Source of the DNA: Conoideocrella luteorostrata
Taxonomy: Eukaryota; Ascomycota; Sordariomycetes; Hypocreales; Clavicipitaceae
DNA: 57,835 bases
Assembly: GCA_032433595.1 (NCBI GenBank)
Contig: JASWJB010000288.1
Span: forward strand, 1-57,835
Reading direction: 5' to 3'
A program made the position numbers and the translations under genes. The notes under the pieces are model-generated. The model made no database searches. It saw only the letters and a program-made list of their open reading frames with translations, and had not been told where the DNA came from. Shown one piece after another: positions 34,594 to 46,311 of this stretch (positions within the stretch are counted from its first letter, which is position 1; each line of letters opens with the position of its first letter).

Positions 34594-35575
34594 TCATCTG
34601 TCATTCTCGGCCTTTAGCTCAGCCAACAAACCACCCTTGTCTCGTCTCTTTCCATCCTCCGCCAGCTTCCTATCCATCAGATCCGTAAACTCCTTCGCCT
34701 TCACCAGCGCCGTTTGCGCACACTGTATAAAAACCGGCGCATCCACATCCGCCCCCCCCAATTTGCTAACCTGACATATCTCTCCATGTTTATTCAAGCT
34801 GAACGTGCAGCTGCTCTCCCTCAACTGCTCCTCCAGCCAAGTTGTGTCTAACAGCACCGTCTCCCCGTCCGCCTGTCCATTCTCACCGAAGAAACTGAAA
34901 GTCAGGCAAAACGGAGAATGTAACCAACTCAGCGGCACGGGCTCCCTCTCCGCGGCTGTATAAACAGTCAACGTCTCCCCCTCCATGGAGCTCTCTGGTT
35001 TGCGAAAGTGTCGCAGTGCAGCGATTACCGCAAAGCATGAAACGTCGAGGAGATTGCCGTCGTGCGAGAGGACGTGGAGATCGGCGCGGACGGACCAGCA
35101 TTTTTGGCCAGCGATGAGGCAGAGCGATTCGGTATCGAGAGCTCCGGAGCGGCGGATAGTCTTTTCGAGTATTCTGGATAGGAGGACCTCTTGCTCTGTC
35201 GGTCTATTTACCTCGAACGAAGGTGCGACCATGGGGCTGAGTTCGGAAGTGATGGAGAATATGCCGTCGAAGGGACGGTCTGTGAAGGGAACGGTGACTT
35301 CTGCGGAGACTTTGGCGACGACTCTGCGAGACTTGGTTAGTGCGCCTTGCTCATTAGGTGGCTTGGCTACCTAGTAAATCAAACATGACATTGGATACGA
35401 GTGAGACGAACCTCGTCTTCCCACATTGGACATCAGCAACGCCATACTTATCCCCAAAGACGAGGTGCAGAGGTCGGAACTGCTCAAACTTGCGATTATC
35501 TAACCGTAAGCCCTCTTCCAGAGCTCTTGTAACAAAAGTTTTCTCGCTGAGCGACGGTTCTGCGTCTCGGGGCAT
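34594..35575 (-). CDS. rrp45: Exosome complex subunit RRP45 (RNase PH domain)
   Basis: Two exons on the minus strand, 35575-35412 and 35323-34594, with an 88-bp intron; 297 residues. RRP45 is one of the six RNase PH-like ring subunits of the RNA exosome, which processes and degrades RNA 3' to 5' in nucleus and cytoplasm; in eukaryotes the ring is structural. The N-terminus (SEKTFVTRALEEGLRLDNR) and the block FGDKYGVADVQCGKT match RRP45, and after splicing RVVAKVSAEVTVPFTDRPF follows in phase. The C-terminal half has SRILEKTIRRSGALDTESL and the usual CWSVRADLHVLSHDGNLLD motif. No lesion is visible. It shares a promoter region with the SDR gene. Confidence 0.95.
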
Positions 35576-36310
35576 TTTGACGGGCGAGATTGGACAAACC
35601 GCCTCGACTTTTTATAATATTTTCAGATCAGGCATTCGCCTTTCAGTAGACATTCAATTGGGTGCTTCACTGAGTGACGTGGGGTGGTGGAAAATTCTGC
35701 CGGGCGGTGGGGATGTATTTACCGTGTAGCAAGTATAAAGTAACCGCTCCATAGTAACCAGTTCCGTACATACGTAGTTACTCAGTAGGTAGTTAATGAT
35801 ACGGAGTACGGAGTGATGCCAGGAACAAACACGACTGTTTGCCCTACCATTGGAGACGCAAGGCCACTTTTTCGCCTTATCAATCGGGAAGCTGTGGGCA
35901 GAAATGTGACTAACCCGGGCTTGCAATAAGCATCTAGCTTTTTTCAGTTGATACAAATTGCAGCGGCCAAGAGATACACACTCTAGGAGTGGTGTAGTTG
36001 GTAAGCCAGATTTGTACATGCATGGCGTCCCAATAACTAGCGCTTTGGTGAGATAAATGCCGCCCACTGGCGATAGATATACAATTTGTTCATCTGTCAC
36101 AGTATAGAAGTGATTGGGCAAATAAAGCGTCGCCTTAGCCGTCGACGTCATTTGTGTAACACAACATCAAGATGGGAACCCAACCCATCCTTTGGTTCAT
36201 TTCCCCTCAGAGTACAAATAATGTGCCTAATCTTGAGCTTTGGCAAGCAGTGTAGCGATACAACTGTGCAGAGCTTTTTTTTTTTTTCGCATATCTTTAC
36301 AGAAAGAAGA
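35576..36310. other. Shared 5' region of rrp45 and the SDR gene
   Basis: About 735 bp. It contains TACGGAGTA at 35800-35808 with a near copy overlapping it (35807-35815), and a T-run at 36276-36287 close to the SDR start. No gene or RNA gene recognised. Confidence 0.45.
35800..35815. promoter_or_regulatory. TACGGAGTA doublet
   Basis: Reverse complement of TACTCCGTA at 35800-35808, overlapping a one-mismatch copy at 35807-35815, about 225 bp upstream of rrp45. The arrangement mirrors the doublet at 32765-32780. Function inferred only. Confidence 0.35.
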
Positions 36311-37514
36311 ATGGGTTCATCATGGAGCAGCATGTGGCCACCATCGCCCAAACTAACGGAGGAGAATCTACCTAACCAAACGGGCAAGGTACATTTCACA
36401 AGTTCCAAACTTTCTTATGCTTCATACCCGAGGTGCTAACACTACACATAGGTGTTCATTATAACCGGTGCTTCGGGCGGAGTCGGCAAAGAGCTCGTCT
36501 CCATTCTCTACAAACACAATGCCAAAATATATGTCGCCGCCCGCTCCAAAGGGAAAGCCATCGCCGCAATCACCGACATCGAACAACAACATCCCAGCTC
36601 CGGCGGCAGACTCATCTTTCTTCCCCTCGACCTTGGCGACCTCACCACCATACGTCAATCCGCAGAGGAGTTTCTCCGCAAAGAATCCCGTCTCGACGTG
36701 CTGTGGCTCAATGCCGGCGTCATGGCTCCTCCACAGGGCTCAAAATCCGCCCAGGGATACGAACTGCAACTGGGGACGAACAACATTGGCCACTTCCTCT
36801 TTACAAAGTTGCTGCATCCAGCGTTACGCAACACTGCTGGACTGGCACCTGCATACTCGGTGCGCGTGGTATGGGTGTCGTCTAATGCGATTGACATAGC
36901 GCCCTGGCCGCCAATTGACTTTACGAATATGGATTATTCGCGGGAAGAAAGCCCCTGGACGAAGTATGGAAGGAGCAAAGCGGGGAATGTACTTCATGCG
37001 TCTGAGTTTGCGAAGAAGACCAAAGAGGACGGAATCGTTAGCGTCGTAAGTGTCTGGCAGCTATATCCTGTGTCTTATAAGAGCTGATAAGTGTGCGTTG
37101 CTCTGCAGAGCGCTCACCCCGGTATGTTGACGACGGATTTACAGAGACATTTGCCGGGCTGGCAACGATTCCTTGTGCAGGTACGCGGGTATAAACGCAG
37201 GAGGCGATCGTGGTTAATTTACTGACGAGCCCGGGTAGACATTTCTTACCTACCCAGCCAAGTATGGAGCGTACACGGAATTATTTGCCGGTCTTAGTGA
37301 CGAAGTCACGGTAGATCATGGCGACAGGCTCAGTGAGTGCCGGAAAGCTCGGTGCATTGGCGACGCTTGTGACGCACAAATTGCTAACCATCGTGTATTA
37401 GTTGCTCCGTGGGGTCGATTTATAGAAGTTCGCAAGGACCTGTTTGATCCTGCCTTGGGTCGCAGATACTGGGACTGGACGGAAGAACAGATTCGTCCTT
37501 ATTTTGCGAAGTGA
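36311..37514 (+). CDS. Short-chain dehydrogenase/reductase
   Basis: Five exons: 36311-36388, 36452-37045, 37109-37180, 37239-37332, 37402-37514; 316 residues. An NAD(P)-dependent oxidoreductase with Rossmann fold, resembling retinol dehydrogenase / WW-domain oxidoreductase-like fungal SDRs. The cofactor motif is TGASGGVG (just after intron 1), followed by AARSKGK (a basic pair that favours NADP), the LNAGVM motif, a serine in VWVSSNA and the catalytic YGRSK. SAHPGMLTTDL after intron 2 is the usual post-catalytic segment. No signal peptide is visible. Every intron is GT..AG and the phases agree. The substrate cannot be read from sequence. It ends 150 bp from the convergent sirtuin gene. Confidence 0.92.
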
Positions 37515-37665
37515 CATCTCACAGTTGAACTGTTTCTGCCTCAAATCGAATCACAACTTTTAGCTAAGCTACATAGGTCAAGGTTGAGCAACGTTCCGCA
37601 GACGCTGGTACCATAGTTCGTACTGCTTGGTGATTCATGCTCTCAGCGCAACTGATACATTGTCT

Positions 37666-39027
37666 TTAGTGTTCCTTGATTGCCCACGACCCAGTATAGG
37701 GATCAAACTCAATGGCATAGTGTGCTTCCAACTCCGCGCCGTCTATTTCATGACTTATCTCCAGATCAGGCTCCCCGTAATGTCCCATAAATTCCAGGAT
37801 CAACTGGACAATGTACCCAGGGCTAGCTGCATCTCGCAAATGAAATACATGCGGCTCGGTCTTCGAAACCCTTCTGGTTCCTTCCATCTTTACTGACTTG
37901 AGGAGAGTCATGGACATCCCTTCTGCATCCACGCCGCGAACAGTTACCGTTTGATGAGCGTTTTCCCAAGTCTCGACTCTGACAGCTACCCGTCTGCGAA
38001 GAGAAAATCGCGGAACGTTGAGGCTTAGAAAGTCCATAACGCGGATCATGAGATCATCTGCCGTTGAGAAAACTCGCAGTTCTGATAGTGTGTCCATTGA
38101 CGTCTCTTGCAAGTTACATATCACCAGCCTGGCGGACGTCTTCCGTCCGACCATCTCGGGTATTTCATTCGCCGGTGTCACGGTACACGAGGATCCCAGC
38201 ACAAGGCACAAGTCTGCCTTTCTGGCATGTTCCTGGGCAAGGTAGAGTGCTTTCTCGGGGAGCGGCTCACCAAAATTTATGATGGTGTCGAACAGAGCGC
38301 CGCTACAGACAGCGCATTTGCGGCCGGTCCGGTGATCGTGGATGCTCTTTTCGGAAGCGGATACTGCTCTGAAATCTGTTTCGGCAGACTCAGATGGATG
38401 GTCACTTTTGATTCACAGGGAATCGGGGCCTCTAGATCAAGGCTTACCTCGGAGATACTCTGTGCTACAGCCCTTGCAGTACTCTAGGTTACTGTTACCG
38501 TGGATTTCCGATATATTCTCCTACCGGCGTCACGCAAACTCTTAATGACCTAAGCATGACAGTAGATGGAGATTGTGAAGTCTTACCGACCGAATTCCAC
38601 TCCGTCTATGCAAGCCATCACAGTTTTGGCTCACCACGTACTTGAGCATCCCTCGGTTCTGCATTTCCACCAATGCCATGTGCGCAGGTGTCGGTATGGC
38701 CCGCAACGTGCTGGTAGTTGTATTGGATCGTTGGCGACCCTGCGCGCGAAGAGTCCAAGAGCCTTCAGGGCCGCGAAAGTCAGGGATACCTTGTATGAGG
38801 GTAATGCATCAGCGGACCTGCCATTTCATTCTTGCTGGAATGATTAAGCCATGGGAGGAAGTCGCGCAGGGAGACTTACCAGCCGATGTAGATATGCCAG
38901 CACCTGTAAATACTATGAAATGCCTGCTGTCCCTTATATAGGAGGCCAACACTTCAGCTTTTCGACTTACAGAGTCGGCCGACTCGCAGTGTTCCTTACT
39001 GGCTACTTTGGAGGCTGTGTCCGCCAT
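37666..39027 (-). CDS. SIRT6/7-like sirtuin, NAD+-dependent protein deacylase
   Basis: Four exons on the minus strand: 39027-38880, 38789-38587, 38520-38448, 38375-37666; 377 residues. Sirtuins remove acyl groups from lysines using NAD+; this type usually acts on chromatin. NAD-binding motifs are FTGAGIST (about 40-47) and GIPDFRGPEGSWT; SQNCDGLHRRSG is the variant of the usual QNVDGLH. The catalytic base is His124 in SEIHGN. Four zinc cysteines are present as C-x2-C pairs (YCKGC and KCAVC). The later motif GSSCTVTPANE contacts NAD, and LVICNLQ follows. The short insert and 'GxWT' place it with class IV (SIRT6/7). The C-terminal 150 residues carry a less conserved domain. Splice phases agree throughout. 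Confidence 0.92.
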
Positions 39028-40828
39028 GGCAATGGACTATAGGATACGGAGGAGAGCATCGCCAATTGGCGATGATTTGTCGAGGCTGGAGGTATTCGCA
39101 TAGGATGTGGTCGTGTGGTTACGAGGATTGGCATGAAAACGCCACCTGGCTCCTGTCGCCCTGCTGCCTGGCTGTCTGTTGCCTGCGCATTTATTAGTCA
39201 CGACATTGTCACGCGTGGGGCTCTAACTCCACGGGTAAATTAATAAAGCCAGGCTGTTGGTGCAAACATATGCCCAACATCAGTGAACCAACAGATGATC
39301 TCAAATAACACGTGCTGTAGGGTAGCAGTCACGCTGAATTAACTCTACGAGAATTTGGACAAGGACTTTTCAAGGACTAGCTTTACGGCTGCTACAGGTA
39401 AGCGTTAATGAAAATATTTGTAATCCTATGGAGCTAAAAGAGAGGTGTTTTTATTCATCTTATAAGCTACTACTTATACTTATGCTCACTTTTGAAGTGT
39501 GATTTGGGGGTCCCCTATCCTGGCACGTGACCTCACTAAGCAACTGCTGTAAATGTGCCATAACTACACATAAAAAATGGCCTCTGGCTACGCCATTTTT
39601 TTGTGTGACAAAATGCTAGTCGAGAAACATCATCTGTGAACTTATTGGACATCATTGAGACGTGCCACTTTCCCTTGTCCCAAGATAGCCTCAAAACGAA
39701 GAGCATACTTTGAAGATGACTCGACCAAGAGATGAAAAAGTTGGAGCCGTTGCGGAAAGGTGTCTTGATCTTCATTACCCTCTGTTGGAGAGAGTAACTT
39801 CAGGTACGATCATGCTAATGCAAACCTTGAAATAGATCTACGGCCCGGGACACAGATGTGGCCGTATCAAGAAAGACCGCCTTATAAAGATGTTCGGTAA
39901 CGGCCGGGCTATGAGCGGCATTATCTTCCTTCCTTGCTGGGCTGGAAAGACTGCTGGGGTTCTGAAAGACGTAAGTGGAGGACAAGACATGGCGTACATC
40001 GAGCGGAATGGGAGCGCTAACAAGTTTATGAAGGCAAAGAGTGTGGTACCCGGCATATGTTTTTCGGGTCGATTGCCTGCGAAAAAGGAAGAAGGAAAAA
40101 TATCAAGCAGTTATAAACGCGGATCCCTCAGAAGCCAGGAGCCAGCCACTGTGGTCACCGGCCAGGTGGTTGGTTCCGTGGGGGGCTGTGGCCTGACTCT
40201 AGGGTTGCTGCTGCTAACCCACACGCCGCGACCAGTGACTTTCAGCCGCAATCAGGCAGCTACTGTCATCTGCAAGTACGGGAGGTGTCCTTGGGTGTCC
40301 TGTTCTGCCCCGACCCTCTTGTAGTGTCCTGTTACTGGTTACTGCGAACCGGGCACTCTGCGGTGGTTATGGCGTGAACCACCGGCGGCATGCACTGCCG
40401 CTACTGACCACACTGGTACCTAATGAGCGACCAGCGACTTTTCCACACAGGTACTGGAAAATGCCTGGCGATTGCAGGCGGTTTCTGGCACCAGTTTCAT
40501 CGCCCGACCTGCGTGCTCATTCACACTACGTCTCCGCGTGATGTCGTATTTTTTTTTTTGGCGCAAAGGTGACAACTTCCAGATCGTTATATTAACTCGT
40601 AACCCCATCTTCGAGGCCTCTCATTCTATGCATAACAGCCCTTTCAGTACGTATTGTCACAAGCTATAAAATGCACTATTCACGCTATTAGTGTGGAGCC
40701 TCACCTTTGCTGAATTTTGTGACAGCAGCCATAGGCCCTCTTCCTCCAAGCCAGGAACATCATCTCTCTAGCTGCCTTCATTCCACTCAATTGATGCGGA
40801 GCCTGCCCGTCTGCCAAATTTTGTGACA
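39028..40828. other. Intergenic, no supported gene
   Basis: 1.8 kb between the 5' end of the sirtuin and the 3' end of the chitinase gene. A minus-strand frame at 39536-39775 looks mildly protein-like but is not recognised. Two imperfect 40-bp direct repeats (about 40690-40730 and 40797-40840, both with AATTTTGTGACA) lie near the chitinase stop. Confidence 0.4.
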
Positions 40829-42196
40829 CTAAGTCAGCGTTTCCATGCCTCTTTGTATGGCTTGGAGGCGAGCGAACTGAAACCCATCCTCACACAGACT
40901 CCATACCGACACGCCTCCCAATCCCAGGAACTCGACAGTGCTTTGAAACTTCCACTCAATCGATGTCGTATTATCCCAGGAAAAAAGCATTGACGATTTT
41001 GCATCCCAGTACCAATGTGCCCCTTCTGCCGTATCTAAGTATCCATTTTCGATTGCGTTAGACAGCGCCGGGTTGGATGTGAAGCTCTTCATCTCTACGT
41101 TGGACTTTCCATGGGTCTTGGCACTGTCGCGAGCGCAGTCCTTTGGCCCGGTGCAACTGACCCCCGTTTGGGTTTTATACCACCTCACGGCCAAGCCAAA
41201 CCCGAGCGTCATCTTGGGGGGAGGCATGCCCAGCTCAATATAGCTGTTGATGACTGCCTTGGAGTCTTTGAAGGAGGAATGGTGGTTCGTTAAATTGTCC
41301 CGAGGGCCAACCAGGTCAAAGGCGGCGACCTAGGAAAGGAAGCGGTATGGTTAGTATCACCGCAGAACAGAATGACCGACCTACTGCACAGGCGTGACGG
41401 GGGCATAAAGGTACGAACATTGACGAAATCGACAATCCTGCTGATATTCCAGACGTGTTGAGTGTTAAAAGCGGCCATGTCGTCGAGTCTCCCAGGAACC
41501 ACAGTCGATAGTTCCTTTTTCCCCAGAGTCGCCTTCATCTCAGAAAGAAGCAGCAGATAATTTCCCATCTCCTCTCCCGTGGGGTACTCCCAGTCAATAT
41601 CTGTAGATGGCAAAGGTTAAACTTGGAAGATAAGATCTGAGTGTCGCGGGTTCTTACTGACCGACACAGTCGTAGCCCAACCTCTCCACGGTGGCGGCAA
41701 CATTCTTGGCATACAATTTGCGAGACACGCTCGAGGCGGCGCCATTGCTGAATCCGATCGTGTCGTTTTGTCCACCTATGCTCATGCACACTTTTGTGCC
41801 GTCATTGAACAGCCCCCGGACCGCATCCAACGGCCAAAACGGTTCGTATGAGCTGCCGCTGGCAGAGTTGAAAGCCGCAGGGGGTGCGGAGGCCGTCATG
41901 ACGTGTGTGACGCCATCGAGCACATCTCGAATGGGTAGTCGATTTTTCTGCCATCTGGCTTTTGTTAAAGACAGAATGAAGAAGAGAGGGTGCAAGAAGG
42001 AACGGAAGAAAGGGAGGGAGAGTAATATTAAGAGCGGTAATATGCCTCACATTTATTGATGCTGAAATTACTGTGGGATCCAACCGGTCAACGTAATAGC
42101 AAATACTTACTCTGGAAAATACACAATATAGCGCGCATTTTTAGCCAACACGGCAGCAGCAGCGACTACCGACGCAACAAAATTAGCCGGACGCAT
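40829..42196 (-). CDS. GH18 chitinase-like glycoside hydrolase
   Basis: Four exons on the minus strand: 42196-42111, 41954-41662, 41600-41419, 41329-40829; 353 residues. Cleaves beta-1,4-linked N-acetylglucosamine polymers by substrate-assisted catalysis. A short signal peptide (MRPANFVASVVAAAAVLA) precedes the first barrel strand ARYIVYFPEW; VTHVMTASA and CMSIGGQND follow. The diagnostic DxxDxDxE motif is complete as DCVDIDWE, created across intron 2, with the catalytic Glu near residue 131. YIELGMPPPKMTLGFG and the final GVSVWSLCEDG are barrel strands 6-8. Small for the family, without a chitin-binding module, so it may be a single-domain secreted chitinase or related endo-N-acetylglucosaminidase-like enzyme. 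A TATAAA lies about 125 bp upstream of the ATG. Predicted extracellular. Confidence 0.9.
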
Positions 42197-43140
42197 GATC
42201 AAACGTTGACTGATGGCAGAGGGATGGTGTAGCAGTATGAGCTGTGTGATTCTGGCTGAAGATCAATTTTCTGTCTTTTAAAAAAAGATGTTGGGATTTA
42301 TGTTTTGAAGAGGGTGACGTTTATAAAGCTCTGGAAAAAAAAATAAAAGCCCGCGCCGCCGAGTGCTGCAACCTAAAAGCTAATCCGCGATATGAGCGCG
42401 TGTGTACGCACGAAAGTAGGTGGCAAGGTTTACATCAGCACAGAACCACTCAATCTGCATACAAAGTCGTTATGTATCTGCACATGTACAAGTTATTGCG
42501 CAGATAACAAATTTTTCCGGCGAGCATAGGGTTGGCATTACAACATACCCGGTAACCAATAGGCTACGCCGCGCCATGTCGCACGGGAAAAGGATTGTGT
42601 TGTCGTTACGTCGCGCAGAGTTCTGCTTTTACAAAATCTGCTAATGTGGCTGCAAAGTCAATCGCGAACTTTACTGCGGTTAGCGGCTTAACTTATGCAT
42701 ATGGCATGGTACAGCGCGTGTACATTTCTGTGTATATTATCTCTAGAAAGGACTAGCTACTGTGAGAATACGAGAGCTGATTCTGTGTCAAACGGCGGCA
42801 TAGCCATGGGAGACACTATGAATGCTACGGAAGCGGAAACTTAGAGGAAGAAGCTTCCTGTACGGAAAACACCACAGGAGATGGCGGCCTCAAGGTTAAC
42901 ACCCGAGAAACCAATCAGCGAGTACAGTGCGAACATCTCTCAGCGGATATTGGAAGATGGTCAAGAATTTGAAGAGAATGTCGGCGTCCAAATTGTCTGT
43001 GATAGAGGGATAACGCGCGATGAGATTCTCCGAAAAAAAAAAATACGAAAGACTCAGAAAAGTATTAATTTAATCTATTCTGACTGCTCTCAGCTTTGAA
43101 TGTATTTCGAGTCTGGACTAACTCTGCGGAAGCTGAATAT
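42197..43140. other. 5' flank of the chitinase gene, no other gene
   Basis: Contains the putative TATA box and an A-rich tract near 42335. The rest holds only short, unrecognised frames. Confidence 0.45.
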
Positions 43141-43152
43141 GTATTCATGCTG

Positions 43153-43910
43153 TCACTCCCTCATTGCCTTGACTATAAGCAAATCATCAAGGCCGGTTTT
43201 TTTATGCCACTGGAAGCGCATCTCATCCCTCACGAGATTGACTTTCTCGGCGCCGTCATTCCATTGATCAATATGAACCCTAAACGGCACACGTCCCTGT
43301 GGAGCTGTTGGAATCTCGTCAAGCACAATAGGAAGCACTGAGCACGTCACGTGGTCACCTTTCTGCTACGATATTTATACGGCGATATCGAGCCTCCCAC
43401 GTTGACTTGTCTTTTTCTTAGATAGATACAGAGACTTATGAATATATTCAATTTGAAGCCGACGATCTAGATCGTTGCACAGCCCTGTGCAACCCACAGG
43501 AGCCTCCACAACCAGTACGACAGCCTCTGCAACATCGGTCACATCACCGGGCGAATCGCTCTTCTGTTCTCCATCCATCGTCCGCTCTGGGATCCCTTTG
43601 GACGGGCCCTAGAAATACGCCGCCTCAATGGCTGTCTTGGAGCCCTTGCCGGCGTGTGCAAAGTGATTTGCGCCAGATGTAAATACAACCGGCACAACAA
43701 TTGACGTGCTGATGCCCCGTCTACTTAGTTCAGCAGCATATATAACTGCTAGAGAGTCCATCGCAGACTTTGCGGCAAAGTAGGGGCCGAGAAATGGAGG
43801 AATTCCACTGCTAGTACTGCTGGAGCCTACCCAGATTAGCCTGCCGTTCCCGGCTGCACGCATATGAGGCAGTGCGGCGACGTTGACACGGTGCGTTTCG
43901 AGAGCATTGA
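43153..43910 (-). pseudogene. Short-chain dehydrogenase fragment, interrupted by a solo LTR
   Basis: Minus-strand remnant of an SDR. From about 43910 it reads ALETHRVNVAALPHMR, then GRLIWVGSSST and the catalytic region YFAAKSAMDSLAV (the YxxxK motif appears as YFAAK). An in-frame TAG follows at about 43610, then DVAEAVVLVVEAP, which is cut at 43503 by a 193-bp LTR. Beyond the LTR the C-terminus (RVPFRVHIDQW ... TGLDDLLIV) continues in the same phase to a stop at 43153. The N-terminal half with the nucleotide-binding motif is absent; sequence beyond 43907 is another LTR copy. The gene is dead; its former role cannot be told. Confidence 0.8.
43306..43498 (+). mobile_element. Solo LTR, family A (copy 3, subfamily A1), with perfect target duplication
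   Basis: 193 bp, flanked by GGAGC on both sides (43301-43305 and 43499-43503). It is close to copy 2 over its whole length and keeps the CACGTGGTCACC palindrome, the TATA-like ATTTATACGGCG and the 3' hairpin GTTGCACA / TGTGCAAC. It interrupts the SDR pseudogene. Confidence 0.9.
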
Positions 43911-44106
43911 TAATCCGTCAAGCACAATAAGAAGCTCGGAGCAGGTCACGTGGTCACCCTGTGGCCATGGTATTTATACGACAATATCAGGGCTTCCACC
44001 TTGACTTGTTTCCTCTCCTTTGATAGACAGAGACTATTTAATATATTGCATTGCATTTTGACCGCATGGTATCGATACCAGTGCACAAAATCCTGTGTGA
44101 CCTACA
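43907..44106 (+). mobile_element. Solo LTR, family A (copy 4, subfamily A2)
   Basis: About 200 bp, diverged at the 5' end, with GGTCACGTGGTCACC, ATTTATACGACA and the palindrome GGTATCGATACC; it ends CCTGTGTGACCTACA. No target duplication found. It forms the 5' boundary of the SDR fragment. Confidence 0.7.
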
Positions 44107-44443
44107 AATATGATAATACTGTGAGGGGGTCCATACTGCTAATATTATATCGTATATACTATTAGCAATACTGTTGATTACCGCATATGACCAAGTCTTG
44201 GTTGTTGAAGCATGGTAATTCATGCGCAATTAGAACAAGCAATTAGCTTGCCTAGTGCTGACTTGATAGATCCCTAGGGACATAGAAGGCCTACGCCTTC
44301 CGCGATCATAGGCGTAGAGAATATAGGTTACAACTCGCTGCCCGTCAATCTCACGATAATTGCTGCTAGAGTATTTCACAAGCCAAATTCAGTTTCACGG
44401 GCCGATAGCTGAAGAAAGGCGTGGGTATCGTGAAGAGTGTTGT
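44107..44443. other. Spacer between two solo LTRs
   Basis: AT-rich, without a recognisable gene. No continuation of the SDR reading frame was found here. Confidence 0.4.
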
Positions 44444-44657
44444 TGTTGGAATCCCTCGTCAAGCATACAAGCATTTGCGGACAAGGTCACGTGGCCACCC
44501 TAGCGCGCCTCTTTTATACGGCGCGCTCGGGGGCATTCCTCTTCCTCTTCCTCTTCTCTTTTAGATAGTCACGGAAGAATTGAATTGTTTTGCACATTGT
44601 TTTGCTTCACCTTCCGGTATCGATACCCTCATCACCCGATGCTCTGTGCTTCCTACG
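44444..44657 (+). mobile_element. Solo LTR, family A (copy 5, subfamily A2), with target duplication
   Basis: About 214 bp from TGTTGGAATCC to CTTCCTACG, flanked by GTTGT on both sides (44439-44443 and 44658-44662). The terminal CA is mutated to CG. It contains GGTCACGTGGCCACC, a TATA-like TTTTATACGGCG, a CTTCCT-rich tract and GGTATCGATACC. Confidence 0.85.
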
Positions 44658-44662
44658 GTTGT

Positions 44663-46311
44663 ATTGTGCGGGATCCGGTAGCCGCGGGATTTCTGGCCCT
44701 TCGTAGTAGGCTTGTTTTGAGGTCATCCTGGTTTGCGCCTAAAGGAGGCAAAATAATAGTATTCAATCCTCTTATATCCGAGTCACTTGCTAAATATCTG
44801 TCGGCGATACTGTTTGGCCGAAAACAGGCTTTTTGGTTGGGAAACGGGCGGATCCGCTTGTTCTAAAAGTCTGGACCAAGCAGCCTGGCTGTATAGGTCA
44901 TATGAATTCTTGGTGCTATTTGGACTCTAGTTGCTAGCTGCCCCATGCGGTATAAACGGGTGGAGGCAGTGACGACAGGGGGGATGGTGACGGCATACAT
45001 TTTCTCCGCGATTGAGTGGAGAGTTGAATGAACAAGGCCTGAACTATGAGCATCTCCATCCTTTACGTCTTGAAATTTGCTTATCTGCATATTAGTCTTT
45101 TGGATTGGTCACGAAAGCGGACGGATGCGCCTATTAGTCACGAAATCGCCCCATTAATTTTCAATTGATGTGCTGAAATGCTGTCCGCCGGCCTCTTTCT
45201 GCCCTAGAATAATGCTAGTCAATTCGGGTTAGCGAGTACAAAGGCTTTTTTGGCTGAATAACGTGGAAATTGGAATTTACCCCTCTTAAGTGCCGATGCA
45301 CATAAATCGGGCCGTTTGTGGCTCACGCTGCTTATCTCGCTAGTTTGGGAGCCCTTTCTGCGCCGCTGAGAACGTGGTAACCCGCCGGCCGGAGACTTTC
45401 TACATGCCTATTTTTTGGGATCGTTTCTAACGTATCCAAGGACTCAAGGTCTCGCTGGGGCGAAATGGCTTGTTGCTAATTACGGAGAATGCGGGGTATT
45501 GGGATTGGGCTTGTCCCATCCCCCTTCGATGCGCGACGACGACAGAGATGCCAGCCAATGAAAATGCAAGAAAAATGGGATACCTGACTTCACCCAATGA
45601 ATTGTATGAAGATAAAACTACTCCATACCAGCATGTATCTGAGTCACAAAGGGCTACGTCACACACATCACATGGAAACCTCGTTTTTCGCTTGTTCGCC
45701 ACGTTGCCCTTGATGGCGGCTGATATTTTTCCCAAGTTTGAGCGCGATTATGCTGTGATGTAGGCGTCAATTCGTCACCGGCTCAAAACCGCTGTCTAGG
45801 TGCGCCGATATAATTTAATACTATAAAAGATGACATAAATCTTCATTTATATAACAAATAGTATCGTAACTCGAAAAAAAAGTTATTTCCCTATACAAAT
45901 CAATGGTCCGTACATATCCTGAAGTGTATTATAGATGATGGGGCACCGTGCGAGTCCACCTGTCTGCATGCTATGGCTAGTATGCTGTGTATCGGCAGAA
46001 ACTACCGAAAAGGTGTCAAAACATCTGTGGGGGATCGTCATGCATTAACCGGCAGCAAAATCCGGGGCCTTCCTAAGCTGGTAGCGGGCGCACATGCGAA
46101 CCGGCGCTATTTCGCCGTTACTTCGGGATGACATGTGTTCAGCTTCTTTATTTCAGGGAAGGAGAAAGCGACAATTCTTGGACAACCCTGACTAAATCTC
46201 TAAAATAGTCTCCCATGATAAGTGAACTCTGTGTCAAGCTATGCTCATCAATCTCTATAACAAGGCTACAATAGCCGCTTCATCATCACCACCAGTCCAT
46301 CTCAAATCAAA
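44663..46311. other. Intergenic, 5' flank of the GH31 gene
   Basis: 1.65 kb with no supported gene. The last 200 bp are probably the promoter and leader of the alpha-glucosidase gene. No repeat family of this window was recognised. Confidence 0.4.

Noticed and set aside
35985..36060. tRNA-like D-arm motif (TGGTGTAGTTGGT)
   Set aside because: No matching T-arm or acceptor stem could be found.
39536..39775. Minus-strand 79-residue frame
   Set aside because: Composition mildly protein-like but no family, signal or neighbouring exon supports it.
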